This document shows positions 52,094 to 61,380 of a stretch of 64,000 nt of DNA, piece after piece; positions within the stretch are counted from its first letter, which is position 1; each line of letters opens with the position of its first letter. Source of the stretch: Actinoplanes philippinensis. GTDB lineage: Bacteria; Actinomycetota; Actinomycetes; Mycobacteriales; Micromonosporaceae. The stretch is taken from contig NZ_FONV01000004.1 of the NCBI RefSeq assembly GCF_900113015.1, forward strand, positions 124,001-188,000, in the 5' to 3' direction. The notes under the pieces were generated by a model. That model was not told the DNA's origin, ran no database searches, and worked only from the letters and a program-made list of their open reading frames with translations. The translations under genes and the position numbers were made by a program.

Positions 52094-52810
52094 ATGCAGA
52101 TCAACGGAGCAAATGTCCTGGTCACCGGCGCTAACCGGGGCCTCGGCCGGCAGTTCGCCCGGTCCTTCGTCGAGCGTGGCGCCGCCAAGGTGTACGCGAC
52201 CGCCCGCCGTCCCGAGCTCATCGACGTGCCCGGCGTGATCCCGGTACGGCTGGACGTCACCGACAGCGCCTCGATCGCCGCCGCGGCGGAGGCCGCGCCC
52301 GACGTGAACGTGCTCGTCAACAACGCCGGCATCTCGACCGGCGCGTCTCTGGTCACCGGCGACCTGGCCCTCATCCGCAGCGAGCTGGACACCCACTTCT
52401 ACGGCACGCTCGGCGTGATCCGGGCGTTCGCGCCGCGGCTGGCCGGCGGGGCGATCCTCAACGTGCTGTCGGCGATCTCGTGGCTGGCCGCCGAGGGAGC
52501 CGGCGCCTACCACGTGGCGAAGGCGGCCGAGTGGGCGCTCACCAACAGTGTGCGGCTGGAGCTTGCCGGTCAGGACACCCTGGTCACCGGCCTGCACCTG
52601 GGCGCGGCCGACACCGACATGATGGCCTGGTACGAGGGGTACAAGACGTCTCCCGAGGAGATCGTGACGGCGGCGCTCGACGGCATCGAGGCGGGCCGTA
52701 CCGAGGTGCTCGCCGACGTGTGGAGCAAGCAGGTGAAGGCGTGGTTGGCCGAGGACCCGAGCGTGATCTACCGGGAGGCGGCGGTGGCGCTGAGCAATCT
52801 CAGCTCGTGA
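52094..52810 (+). CDS. short-chain dehydrogenase/reductase
   Basis: 238 residues from ATG 52094. Cofactor motif VLVTGANRGLGRQFARSF, VLVNNAGISTG, catalytic AYHVAKAAEWAL (YxxxK) and LHLGAADTDMM are present, a classical SDR. Regulation by the divergent MerR protein through the 52061 palindrome is likely. Its stop overlaps the convergent hybrid kinase gene by 11 bp. Confidence 0.92.
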   Translation: MQINGANVLVTGANRGLGRQFARSFVERGAAKVYATARRPELIDVPGVIPVRLDVTDSASIAAAAEAAPDVNVLVNNAGISTGASLVTGDLALIRSELDTHFYGTLGVIRAFAPRLAGGAILNVLSAISWLAAEGAGAYHVAKAAEWALTNSVRLELAGQDTLVTGLHLGAADTDMMAWYEGYKTSPEEIVTAALDGIEAGRTEVLADVWSKQVKAWLAEDPSVIYREAAVALSNLSS

Positions 52811-54767
52811 CGGCGGTGAGGACCGTGTGCAGCGCGGTCAGCAGCTGCTCGGCGGTGAACGGCTTGCCGACGACGGTCACCGACGGGTCGAGCAGACCCT
52901 GCTCGGACATCAGCGGGTCGGCGTAGCCGGACATGTAGAGCACCGGGACGGCCGGGAGCACACCCCGCAGGGCGGCGGCGAGCTCCGGGCCGTTGAGGTG
53001 CGGCATCACCACGTCGGACAGGACCGCGTCGATCCGGTCCGGGTGGTGGCGGGCGATCTCCAGCGCCTGCCGGCCGTCGGCGGCGGTCAGCACCGTGTAG
53101 CCTGCCCGGCCCAGGATGCGGCGGGCGGCCTCGCGGACGCCGTCCTCGTCGTCGGCGACCAGCACGGTGTGGCCGGTGCCGGCCGACCCGGTGACCGGCG
53201 CGGCGATGTGGGCTACCGGCTCGTCGGTGGCGGGCAGGCGCAGGTGGACGGTGGTGCCGTGCCCGGGCCGCGACTCCAGTGTCAGATCGCCGCCGGACTG
53301 CCGGACGATGCCGTACGCGGTGGCGAGCCCGAGGCCGGTGCCGTGCCCCTTGGGTTTGGTGCTGAAGAACGGCTCCACCGCCCGGTCGAGCACGTCGGGG
53401 CTCATGCCGTGACCGGTGTCGTGCACGGTGAGGTGCACGTGTCCGTCGCGCTCGGCGTCGCGGCTGGTGAAGGTGAGCACTCCCCCGTCGGGCATCGCGT
53501 CGCGGGCGTTGGTGGCCAGGTTGATCAGCACCTGGGTGAGCTTGGCGCGGTCCGCCTTCACGTTGCGCACGCCGGGCTGCAGGTCGGTGTCGACGGTGAT
53601 GTGCGGGCCGGGCGAGCCGAGCATGGCGGTGACCTCGGCGACGACCGCGTTCGGGTCGAGCACGGTCAGCGCGACCACTTCGCGGCCGCCGAAGGTGAGC
53701 AACTGGTGGGCGAGGTAGGCGGCGCGTTTGCCGGCGGTGCTGATCCGGTCCAGGTCGGCCAGGATCGCCGCGGCGGCGCCGTCGGTCAGCGGGGCGCCGG
53801 TGGCGTCCTGGACGGCGTCGGCGGTGAACTCGGTGAACGAGAGCACGATGTTGAGCATGTTGTTGAAGTCGTGGGCGACCGCGCCGGACAGCCGGGCGAG
53901 GCTGTCGAAACGCTCGGCGATACGGCGCCGCTCCTCCGCGTGGCGGCGCTGCTCGGCCTCGACGACCGAGGTGACGTCGTCGACGGTGGCGACGAACCCG
54001 GCCGGCGCGGTCTCGGCGTCGTCGATGCGCCGGATCGTGGTGTGCAGCCAGCGACGCTGGTCCGGTCCGAGGTGGATCTCGCCGTAGTAGCCGGCCTGGC
54101 CGCCGGGCAGCCCGTGGGTGATCAGCTCGTCACGGTCCACGCCGGTGAGGCAGCGCAACCAGCCGGCGCCGTGCAACTCGGCGGCGGTCAGGCCGGTGAT
54201 GTCGCTGAGCCGCGGGTTGGTGTAGGTGGCGTGCAGCCCGTGCGGGCCGGAGACGATGCCGACCGGGGAGACGTCGGCGAGGGCGGCGAACCGGGCCTCG
54301 CTCTCGTCCAGGGCCAGCGCCTTCTCGACGAGCTTCGCGTTGACCGCGCGCAGGTGCTCGGCCCCGGCGTCGCCCGGCCCAGCGGCGGCCGTCGCCGGGT
54401 CGCTGTGCAGGGCGCGGTCGATCGCGACCAGCAGGTCGGCGGGGTCGGCGGACTTGGAGACCACCTGGGCGACGCCGTAGGCGGCGGCGAGCGGCGCGGC
54501 CTCGTCGGGCCGGAAGTTGGCGGTGTAGAGCAGGACCGGGATCCCGGCGGTACGGCTGTCGGCGCGCAGCCGGTGCACGAACTCGTAGCCGTCCATGCCC
54601 GGCATGACCACGTCGGCGAGCACGATGTCCGGGTGCAGGCGCCGGGCCAGTTCCAGGGCCTCCGCCCCGGCGGTCGCCTCGATCACCTGGTGGCCGCCGT
54701 CGTCGAGGGTGATCCGGGCGACCTCGCGGTTGGTGGCGCGGTCGTCGACGACCAGGACGGTGGCCAT
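52800..54767 (-). CDS. soluble hybrid histidine kinase: REC-PAS-HisKA-HATPase-REC
   Basis: 655 residues. Receiver 1 (1-125) has VLVVDDRATNRE, VLADVVMPGMDG (Asp52) and a variant C-terminus (VSKSADP rather than KP). After a coiled coil the PAS domain follows (DVSPVGIVSGPHGLHATYTN). The HisKA box is AVAHDFNNMLN, with HATPase motifs NLATNARDA, DTGHGMSP and GTGLGLA. Receiver 2 has VLVADDEDGVRE, VLSDVVMPHLNG and GKPF. No TM segment. It starts directly after the stop of the soluble kinase gene (TGA at 54768-54770, ATG at 54767), so the two are co-translated. Signal input may come from the N-terminal receiver. Confidence 0.92.
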   Translation of the reverse strand: MATVLVVDDRATNREVARITLDDGGHQVIEATAGAEALELARRLHPDIVLADVVMPGMDGYEFVHRLRADSRTAGIPVLLYTANFRPDEAAPLAAAYGVAQVVSKSADPADLLVAIDRALHSDPATAAAGPGDAGAEHLRAVNAKLVEKALALDESEARFAALADVSPVGIVSGPHGLHATYTNPRLSDITGLTAAELHGAGWLRCLTGVDRDELITHGLPGGQAGYYGEIHLGPDQRRWLHTTIRRIDDAETAPAGFVATVDDVTSVVEAEQRRHAEERRRIAERFDSLARLSGAVAHDFNNMLNIVLSFTEFTADAVQDATGAPLTDGAAAAILADLDRISTAGKRAAYLAHQLLTFGGREVVALTVLDPNAVVAEVTAMLGSPGPHITVDTDLQPGVRNVKADRAKLTQVLINLATNARDAMPDGGVLTFTSRDAERDGHVHLTVHDTGHGMSPDVLDRAVEPFFSTKPKGHGTGLGLATAYGIVRQSGGDLTLESRPGHGTTVHLRLPATDEPVAHIAAPVTGSAGTGHTVLVADDEDGVREAARRILGRAGYTVLTAADGRQALEIARHHPDRIDAVLSDVVMPHLNGPELAAALRGVLPAVPVLYMSGYADPLMSEQGLLDPSVTVVGKPFTAEQLLTALHTVLTAVTS

Positions 54768-55502
54768 TCAGGTCTCCCTTCCGTGGCCGGTCACGAGCGG
54801 CGCCAGGGTGAGGGTGCAGGTGGTGCCGGCGCTGCCGGTCCGCACGGCGAGCCCCGCGCCACAGCGGCGGGCGTGCCGGACAGCGAGCGGCAGGCCCAGC
54901 CCGGTGCCGGCGACGTCGCCCTCCCGGGCCGCACGACCGCGCTCGAACGGTAGGAACACCCGCTCCCGCTCGTCGCCGGCCAGACCCGGCCCGTCGTCGC
55001 TGATCTCGATGGCCGGGCCGTCGGCGTGCACGGTGAGGCGCACGGACGGGCCGTCGGCGTACTTGATGGCGTTGTCGAGCAGCTCGGTGACGGCGTCGCA
55101 CAGGTCGTCGTGGTTCGCCAGACCGGACACCGGTGACGGCGGGAGTTGTAGCCGTACCCCCCGATGGTGTTGATCTGCGGCGGCAGCCGTCGCGGTGACC
55201 GCCTGCTCGCAGACGGCGCGGCAGTCCACCGGCTCCAGCCGCCGCCCGGCGTCGGCGGTCCGGGCCAGGGTGACGATCCGCTCGACGGTGGCGAGCAGCT
55301 CGGCCGCACTGTTGTTGATCATGTCGAGTTGCCGGGCCTGCTGGGCCGCGTCGGTGGCGCCGTCGGCCAGCTTCCGGCCCATGATCTTGGTGAGGCCGAT
55401 GATCCCGGCGAGGGGCCCGCGCAGCTCGTGTCCCAGCCGGGACAGGGCGGTCCCGGCGAACGGGTCGCCGGGGTCGGCTATCGCGACGGTTACCTGGCCC
55501 AT
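54768..55502 (-). CDS. compact soluble histidine kinase
   Basis: 244 residues from ATG 55502. There is only a short N-terminus before HisKA (LSRLGHELRGPLAGIIGLTKIMGR, H-box His) and HATPase_c (ELLDNAIKYADGPSV, SDDGPGLAGDERERVF, GTGLGLPLAV). No sensor or TM domain, so activation must come from a partner, probably the REC-containing hybrid kinase encoded next or another sensor. The 67-bp gap to the divergent multi-PAS kinase holds the promoters of both genes. Confidence 0.9.
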   Translation of the reverse strand: MGQVTVAIADPGDPFAGTALSRLGHELRGPLAGIIGLTKIMGRKLADGATDAAQQARQLDMINNSAAELLATVERIVTLARTADAGRRLEPVDCRAVCEQAVTATAAAADQHHRGVRLQLPPSPVSGLANHDDLCDAVTELLDNAIKYADGPSVRLTVHADGPAIEISDDGPGLAGDERERVFLPFERGRAAREGDVAGTGLGLPLAVRHARRCGAGLAVRTGSAGTTCTLTLAPLVTGHGRET

Positions 55503-55569
55503 GCCGCTTTCCCTGCGATAGTTCGGTGAACGCGTCCTGTGCAGTCAGTTTATTGGTGACCCTGGTGGC

Positions 55570-58500
55570 GTGACGGTTTCTTCGAGCAGGCGGACGGTCC
55601 GGGGGCGAACCTGGCGCGGCGCGACGATCACGGCGCTGCTGCTCGGTGTGCTCGGCGTGATCGACAACCTGCCGGCGGTGACACTGGGCCAGGGTTTGCC
55701 CGGTCACACCCTGATGTCACCGCACAGCGCGGCGATGACGTGCCTCGCGGCAACCGCGGTGCTGGTCGCCGGCCCGGTACGCACCGGCGTCCGGCGGCGG
55801 TGGATCGTACGCCTCCTCGCGCTCGCCGTCGTCGGTGTCGCGATCGAGCGGCTCCTGCACAACCTCACCGCCCTCGCCGAGAACCGGCCGCCGATGCGGT
55901 CGCCGGTCGCGTTCCTGCTGATCGGGCTGGCGCTGCTGCTGCTCGACACCGGCCGGCGCCGCGGCCACCTGCCGGCACAGGTGCTGTCCGCCGCGGCCGG
56001 GCTGCTGATGGGGGTCGCGGCGTGTGCCGCGCTGCTCGGGCTGGCGGCGCTGTCCTGGGACGCCACCGCCGAGTCCACGCCGCTGGGCACCCAGGCGGCG
56101 CTCGTGCTGCTGGCGCTGGCGGTGACGGTCAGCCGGCCCGGCACGCTCGCCGTGCAGATCTTCGGCAGCCGGCGCCTGGGCAGCCGGACGGTCCGGCGGC
56201 TCACCCCGGCGGTGACCGCCGTGGTGCTGCTCCTCGGCCTCTCCCTGGCGGCGTTGAAGGACCTCGGCTTCAGCCTGGAGGGGGTGGTGGCGAACATCGT
56301 CGTCACCGCGCTGCTGCTCACCCTCTACCTGGTGCTGCTGCGCGCCGGGCACATGCTCAACGAGGCCGACGCCGGACGGCTGCGCCTGATCGCAAAGTTG
56401 CGTGAGCAGCACGACTTCAGCGACACCGTGCTGACCGCGCTGATCGAGGGGGTGGTGGCGGTCGCCCCGGACGGGCGGGTGCTGCGGGTCAACGAGCGCT
56501 GGACGCGGATCACCGGCTTCGCCGCCGAGGAGGCCGTCGGGTTGCGGCCGCCCTACCCGTGGTGGCCGGAGGAGGGCTCGGACTGCTGCGCCCGGGAACT
56601 CAAGGCCGTGCTGGACTCGAGACACAGCACCGAGTTCGACGCCACGCTGCGCCATCGCGACGGCCAGGAACTCCCGGTGCTGGCGAGCATCCACCCGATC
56701 ACCTCCGACGGGCACGTCACCATGCTCATCGTCACCTACCGTGACCTGACCGAACGGGACCGGGCGCAAGCCCAGCGCCGACAGATGGCCGAGGAGCTCG
56801 ACCACTTCTTCACCCTCTCCCGGGACCTGATGTGCATGGCCTCCCGGGACGGCTACTTCACCCGGGTCAACCCGACCTGGACCGAGGTGCTGGGCTGGAC
56901 GGTCGCGGAGCTGACCACCCGGCCGTACCTGACCTTCATCCACCCCGACGACGTCGACCGCACGGTGGCGCAGAACATCAGCCTGGTCGACGGGCTGATG
57001 CCGACGGTCTCCTTCGAGAACCGCTACCGCACCCGCGACGGCGACTACCGGTGGCTCGCCTGGAACGCCACCCCGGCCGAGAAGGGCGACGGCATCTACG
57101 CCGTGGCCCGGGACGTCACCGAGGCGAAACGGGCCGAGCAGCGGTTCCGGCAGCTCGTGTTCAACGCTCCGGACGCCATGGTGATCGTCGGCGCCGACGG
57201 GGTGATCCGCCTGGTCAACGACCAGACCGAGCGGCTGTTCGGCTGGTCCGCCCCGAGCCTGGTCGGCCGGCGGGTGGACGTCCTCATTCCGCCGCGGCTG
57301 CGCCCGCACCACGACGAGGACATGCGCGAGTACCTGGCCGACCCGTCGCCGCGGCGGATGGGGATCGGCCGGGAACTCCGCGCGCTGCACCACGACGGCA
57401 GCGAGTTCCCGGTCGAGATCAGCCTCGCGCCGCTGGACACCGAGGAGGGGCTGCTGGTGTCGGCAGCGATCCGGGACGTCTCCGAACGGCAGCGCACCGA
57501 GCGGGCCCTGGCCGCCGCACGGGACGAGGCGCTCGCCGCGGCGGCCGCGAAGTCGCAGTTCGTGGCCATGGTCAGCCACGAGATCCGGACCCCGATGAAC
57601 GGGGTGATAGGTCTGACGAAGCTGCTGCTGGACACCGCGTTGCAGCCGGCGCAGCGGCGCTACGCCGAGTCGATCCGCGCGTCCGCGCAGGCGCTGCTGG
57701 CGATCATCAACGACATCCTGGACTTCGCCAAGATCGAGGCGGGCCGGGCGACCCTCGCCGAACTCGACTTCGACCTCGGTGACCTGCTCGAACAGATCGC
57801 CCACGCGGCCGCCGCCGCGGCCCGGGACAAGGCCCTCGACATCGTCGGCTACTACCCGGCGGACCTGCCGGCGGCCGTGCACGGCGACGAGGGGCGGCTG
57901 CGGCAGGTGCTGCTGAACCTGGTCGGCAACGCGGTCAAGTTCACCCACCGCGGTGAGATCGTGATCCGGGTCGACCCGGACGGTCCGGCCACCGGCGACC
58001 GGCGGTGGTACGACTTCAGCGTCTCCGACACCGGCATCGGCATCGACGCCGGTCAGATCGCCCGGATGTTCGAGCCGTTCACCCAGGCCGACGGCACCAA
58101 CAGCCGCGAGTTCGGCGGCACCGGGCTGGGCCTGACCATCAGCCGGCAGCTCGTCGAGCTGATGGGCGGCACACTGCGGGCCGACAGCGAGCCGGGGCAC
58201 GGCAGCCGGTTCCACTTCCGGGTAGCGCTCGGCGCGGTGGCCGCGGCGCCCGACCCCCACCAGCGGCACCGAGGGCTGGCCGGCCGCCGGCTGCTGATCG
58301 CCGACGCCAACCCGACCAGCCGCAGCTTCCTGGCCGAGCACGTCGAGGCGTGGGGCATGCGGGTCACCGCCGCCGACAGCGCCCCGGCCGCCCTCGACCA
58401 GCTGGGCCAGGCGTGCCGCCGCGGCGAGCCGCACGACATCGCCGTCATCGACCACCACATCACCCGCCTCGACGGCGTGGAGCTGATCTCGGTGCTGAGC

Positions 58501-59079
58501 GCCCAGCCGGAGATCGAGCCGCGCCCGTTCTGCGTGCTGCTGAGCCGCGACCCGTCGGCCGAGCACCGGATCACCGACCACGCCGGCGTGGACGTGCTGG
58601 CCAAGCCGATCGGGCCGTCGGTGCTCTTCGACTACCTGATCAGCCGGTTCGGCGGGACGGCCGCGCCGGCGGCGGAGGACCATCGGCCGTCGCCCGAGCC
58701 GGCCGGCCACCGCGGGCGGATCCTGCTCGCCGAGGACAACGAGATCAACCAGCTGGTCGCCGTCGACACCCTGGCCGGGCTCGGCTACGACACCGACATC
58801 GCGGCCAACGGGGAGGAGGCCGTCGAGCTGGCCGCCACCGGCGACTACGTCGCGATCCTGATGGACTGCCAGATGCCCCGGCTCGACGGTTACCAGGCCA
58901 CCGAGCAGCTACGCGCGCAGGAGGGGCCGGACCACCACACCCCGATCATCGCGATGACCGCCGGGGTGCTGGCCGAGGACCGGCGGCGGGCGCTGCGGGC
59001 CGGGATGGACGACTTCCTGGCCAAGCCGATCGACCCGGAGAAACTGCGGGCCGCACTGGATCACTGGACGCACGTGTAG
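55570..59079 (+). CDS. multi-PAS membrane hybrid histidine kinase with two receivers
   Basis: 1169 residues, GTG 55570. Seven or eight N-terminal TM helices form a membrane sensor (about 15-270). Three PAS domains follow (about 285-395, 405-520, 525-635; the last with NAPDAMVIVGADGVIRLVNDQTERLFG). HisKA is AMVSHEIRTPMNGVIGLTKLLL, and HATPase_c has NLVGNAVKFT, DTGIGIDAG and GTGLGLTI. REC1 is partly degenerate (LIADANPTSRS lacks the second acidic residue, although VIDHHITRLDG keeps an Asp). REC2 is canonical (LLAEDNEINQ, LMDCQMPRLDG, LAKPID). No Hpt domain is in the window. It is divergent from the compact kinase at 54768. Confidence 0.93.
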   Translation: MTVSSSRRTVRGRTWRGATITALLLGVLGVIDNLPAVTLGQGLPGHTLMSPHSAAMTCLAATAVLVAGPVRTGVRRRWIVRLLALAVVGVAIERLLHNLTALAENRPPMRSPVAFLLIGLALLLLDTGRRRGHLPAQVLSAAAGLLMGVAACAALLGLAALSWDATAESTPLGTQAALVLLALAVTVSRPGTLAVQIFGSRRLGSRTVRRLTPAVTAVVLLLGLSLAALKDLGFSLEGVVANIVVTALLLTLYLVLLRAGHMLNEADAGRLRLIAKLREQHDFSDTVLTALIEGVVAVAPDGRVLRVNERWTRITGFAAEEAVGLRPPYPWWPEEGSDCCARELKAVLDSRHSTEFDATLRHRDGQELPVLASIHPITSDGHVTMLIVTYRDLTERDRAQAQRRQMAEELDHFFTLSRDLMCMASRDGYFTRVNPTWTEVLGWTVAELTTRPYLTFIHPDDVDRTVAQNISLVDGLMPTVSFENRYRTRDGDYRWLAWNATPAEKGDGIYAVARDVTEAKRAEQRFRQLVFNAPDAMVIVGADGVIRLVNDQTERLFGWSAPSLVGRRVDVLIPPRLRPHHDEDMREYLADPSPRRMGIGRELRALHHDGSEFPVEISLAPLDTEEGLLVSAAIRDVSERQRTERALAAARDEALAAAAAKSQFVAMVSHEIRTPMNGVIGLTKLLLDTALQPAQRRYAESIRASAQALLAIINDILDFAKIEAGRATLAELDFDLGDLLEQIAHAAAAAARDKALDIVGYYPADLPAAVHGDEGRLRQVLLNLVGNAVKFTHRGEIVIRVDPDGPATGDRRWYDFSVSDTGIGIDAGQIARMFEPFTQADGTNSREFGGTGLGLTISRQLVELMGGTLRADSEPGHGSRFHFRVALGAVAAAPDPHQRHRGLAGRRLLIADANPTSRSFLAEHVEAWGMRVTAADSAPAALDQLGQACRRGEPHDIAVIDHHITRLDGVELISVLSAQPEIEPRPFCVLLSRDPSAEHRITDHAGVDVLAKPIGPSVLFDYLISRFGGTAAPAAEDHRPSPEPAGHRGRILLAEDNEINQLVAVDTLAGLGYDTDIAANGEEAVELAATGDYVAILMDCQMPRLDGYQATEQLRAQEGPDHHTPIIAMTAGVLAEDRRRALRAGMDDFLAKPIDPEKLRAALDHWTHV

Positions 59080-59094
59080 GTCTAGGGTGGCGGG

Positions 59095-60234
59095 ATGTCC
59101 GTTCGGTGGGTCCCGCGGCTGCTCGTCCTGTGGGACCTGATGATCGCGACGGCTGTCGCCACCGTCGCCGTGCAGTACCGCGACCTGTCGTGGCGCGACG
59201 TGCTGCCCGGCGTCGCCATGGCGGCCGCGCTGATCGCCCGGCGCTTCGCGCCGATCCGGGTGTTCGCGCTGGTCACCGTCCTCGTGCTGGTCCAGGTGGC
59301 GATCGCTGAGGCGGTTCCGGCGGCGTACGACGTGGCGCTGGTCGTGGCGATGGCGGCGGTGGTCGTCCACTCCCCCGCACGTGCCGCGGGCTACGTCTGC
59401 GGGGCGATCGTGGCCGCCGCGGTGGTGACGGCCTCGATGATCCGGGTCGACCAGGAGTGGTCCGGTTCGCCGCTCGACTACCCGTACCTCGGCGAGCAGG
59501 TCGCCGCGCTGGGCGGGTGCGGCGCGTTGTGGCTGTTCGCCTACGTGTTCCGGACCAGCCGGGAGCGGGCCGCGAGCGCCGAGCGGGAAGCCGATCACCT
59601 GGCCCGGCTGGCGGCCGCCGACGAGCGGGCCTTCATCGCCCGGGAGCTGCACGACGTGGTGGCGCACAGCCTGGCCGTGATGATCGCCCAGGCCGACGGC
59701 GCGAGCTACGTGGCCGACCCCGGCACGGCGCGGGCGGCGATGCGTACGGTCGCCGCGACCGGCCGTGAGGCGCTCGACGACATGCACCGGATCGTCGCCG
59801 TGCTCCGCGACACCGGCGACGACGACCCGCAGGACCGGCGCAGCCGCGGCCTGGAACAGCTCGGCACCCTCGCCGAACGGGCCCGGACCGCAGGGCTCGG
59901 TGTCGAGGTCCGGGCCGGCGGCGACACCGGGCGGCTGTCGGCGGCCGACGAGCTGACCGTGTTCCGGATCGTGCAGGAGTCGCTGACCAACGCGCTGCGG
60001 CACGCCGGCGCCGGGGCGAAGGTGCTGGTCGCGCTGGCGGTCGAGCCGGAGCGGGCGGTGCTGGAGGTGAGCGACGACGGGGGCGGCCGTCCGTCGGCGC
60101 CCGCCGCCGGCGGTGGGAACGGGCTGCTCGGCATGCGGGAACGGGTGGCGGTGCACGGCGGGGAGCTGACCGCCGGCCCGGCCGGCGGTGGCTGGCGGGT
60201 GCGGGCCGTGATCTCGCTCAGGGAGGCGCAGTGA
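59095..60234 (+). CDS. NarL-type sensor histidine kinase (HisKA_3)
   Basis: 379 residues from ATG 59095. Four or more TM helices occupy the first 150 residues, with no large extracytoplasmic domain. The dimerisation/phosphoacceptor segment is FIARELHDVVAHSLAVMIAQADGA, and the ATPase part has IVQESLTNALRHAGAGA and GLLGMRERVAVHGGEL. The small membrane sensor is typical of kinases that monitor the cell envelope. The stop overlaps the cognate regulator start (GTGA). Confidence 0.93.
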   Translation: MSVRWVPRLLVLWDLMIATAVATVAVQYRDLSWRDVLPGVAMAAALIARRFAPIRVFALVTVLVLVQVAIAEAVPAAYDVALVVAMAAVVVHSPARAAGYVCGAIVAAAVVTASMIRVDQEWSGSPLDYPYLGEQVAALGGCGALWLFAYVFRTSRERAASAEREADHLARLAAADERAFIARELHDVVAHSLAVMIAQADGASYVADPGTARAAMRTVAATGREALDDMHRIVAVLRDTGDDDPQDRRSRGLEQLGTLAERARTAGLGVEVRAGGDTGRLSAADELTVFRIVQESLTNALRHAGAGAKVLVALAVEPERAVLEVSDDGGGRPSAPAAGGGNGLLGMRERVAVHGGELTAGPAGGGWRVRAVISLREAQ

Positions 60235-60890
60235 GCATCAGGGTCCTGCTCGTCGACGATCAGGCGCTGGTCCGCGCCGGGTTCGCCATGGTGCTGTCCG
60301 CGCAGCCGGACATGGAGGTCGCCGGTGAGGCCGGGGACGGCGCCGAGGCGGTCGCGCTGGTGGCCCGGACACCGGCGGACGTCGTGGTGATGGACATCCG
60401 GATGCCGGTGATGGACGGGGTGGAGGCGACCCGGCGGATCTGCGCCGGCCCGGACGGCCCGCGGGTGCTGGTGCTGACCACGTTCGACACCGACGAGGAC
60501 GCGTTCGCCGCGCTGCAGGCCGGGGCCAGCGGCTTCCTGCTCAAGAATGCGCCGCCCGAGCAGCTGCTCGCCGCGATCCGGGTGGTCGCCGCGGGCGAGT
60601 CGGTGGTCGCGCCGCGGGTCACCCGGGCGCTGCTGGACCGGTTCGCCGGGCAACTGACCCTGCCGGGCCGGGCCGACGAGCGGCTGGCCGCGCTGACCGA
60701 CCGGGAACGGGAGGTGCTCGAACTGGTCGCGGCCGGGCTGTCGAACGCCGAGATCGCCGCCCGGCTGTTCGTCGCCGAAGGCACGGTGAAGACGCATTTC
60801 GGGCGGATCCTGGCTAAACTCGACCTTCGTGATCGGGTGCAGGCCGTCGTGTTCGCCTATGAGATCGGCCTGGTCAAGCCGGGGGTGTAA
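60231..60890 (+). CDS. NarL/LuxR-type response regulator
   Basis: 219 residues, GTG 60231 overlapping the kinase stop. The REC domain has VLLVDDQALVRAGF, VVVMDIRMPVMDG and LLKNAPPEQL. The LuxR HTH is ALTDREREVLELVAAGLSNAEIAARLFVAEGTVKTHFGRILAKL. With the kinase it forms a complete two-component system. Targets are likely to include the downstream membrane protein and permease, which is inferred from position only. Confidence 0.95.
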   Translation: MSIRVLLVDDQALVRAGFAMVLSAQPDMEVAGEAGDGAEAVALVARTPADVVVMDIRMPVMDGVEATRRICAGPDGPRVLVLTTFDTDEDAFAALQAGASGFLLKNAPPEQLLAAIRVVAAGESVVAPRVTRALLDRFAGQLTLPGRADERLAALTDREREVLELVAAGLSNAEIAARLFVAEGTVKTHFGRILAKLDLRDRVQAVVFAYEIGLVKPGV

Positions 60891-60972
60891 GACCTGAGTC
60901 GTACATCGGGCGTCCGAGGATCTGCTCCGGCGGCAATGCGCCGGACCCGCCCCGCGCCGAAGAATCCCTGAC

Positions 60973-61380
60973 GTGAAGACCAAGCACATCAACGTCGCCT
61001 TCGTCGTCCTCGCCGCGGTCGTGCTGGCCGGCGTCGCCTACGGCGTCGACTACCTGTGGGACAAGCGCTTCGGGCCGACCGCCGCGTCGGCCGCCGACTG
61101 CCGGTTGGCCCAGGAGCTGATCGACAAGGCCCAGAACCCACCTTCCGACGCCGCCGAGGGCGAGAAGTGGGAGCAGCAGATCCGGCAGATCCGGTACACG
61201 CGGCTGGAGAACGACGGGATCAGCACCGAGGTCGGCAAGTACGTGCACTGGTCGATGGTCCGGGCGACCGGTGACCCGGCCCGGCCGCCCGCCGGCACGC
61301 TCGAGGAGATGACCGAGCTGGCCATCGGGCACTGCGAGGACAGCGGGGTCGAGCTGCGCGTACCGAAGATCGTCTTCTGA
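60973..61380 (+). CDS. small membrane-anchored protein
   Basis: 135 residues, GTG 60973. One N-terminal TM helix (VAFVVLAAVVLAGVAYGVDYLW) is followed by an extracytoplasmic helical domain with a Cys at each end (SAADCRLAQELIDKAQ, IGHCEDSGVEL). No family I recognise. Its stop overlaps the permease start (TGATG), so it is coupled to that gene and may be its periplasmic partner. Confidence 0.75.
   Translation: MKTKHINVAFVVLAAVVLAGVAYGVDYLWDKRFGPTAASAADCRLAQELIDKAQNPPSDAAEGEKWEQQIRQIRYTRLENDGISTEVGKYVHWSMVRATGDPARPPAGTLEEMTELAIGHCEDSGVELRVPKIVF

Noticed and set aside
52827..54953. A 708-codon plus-strand frame
   Set aside because: It is antisense to the hybrid kinase, which has complete motifs; this frame has Gly/Val/Arg bias and no family.
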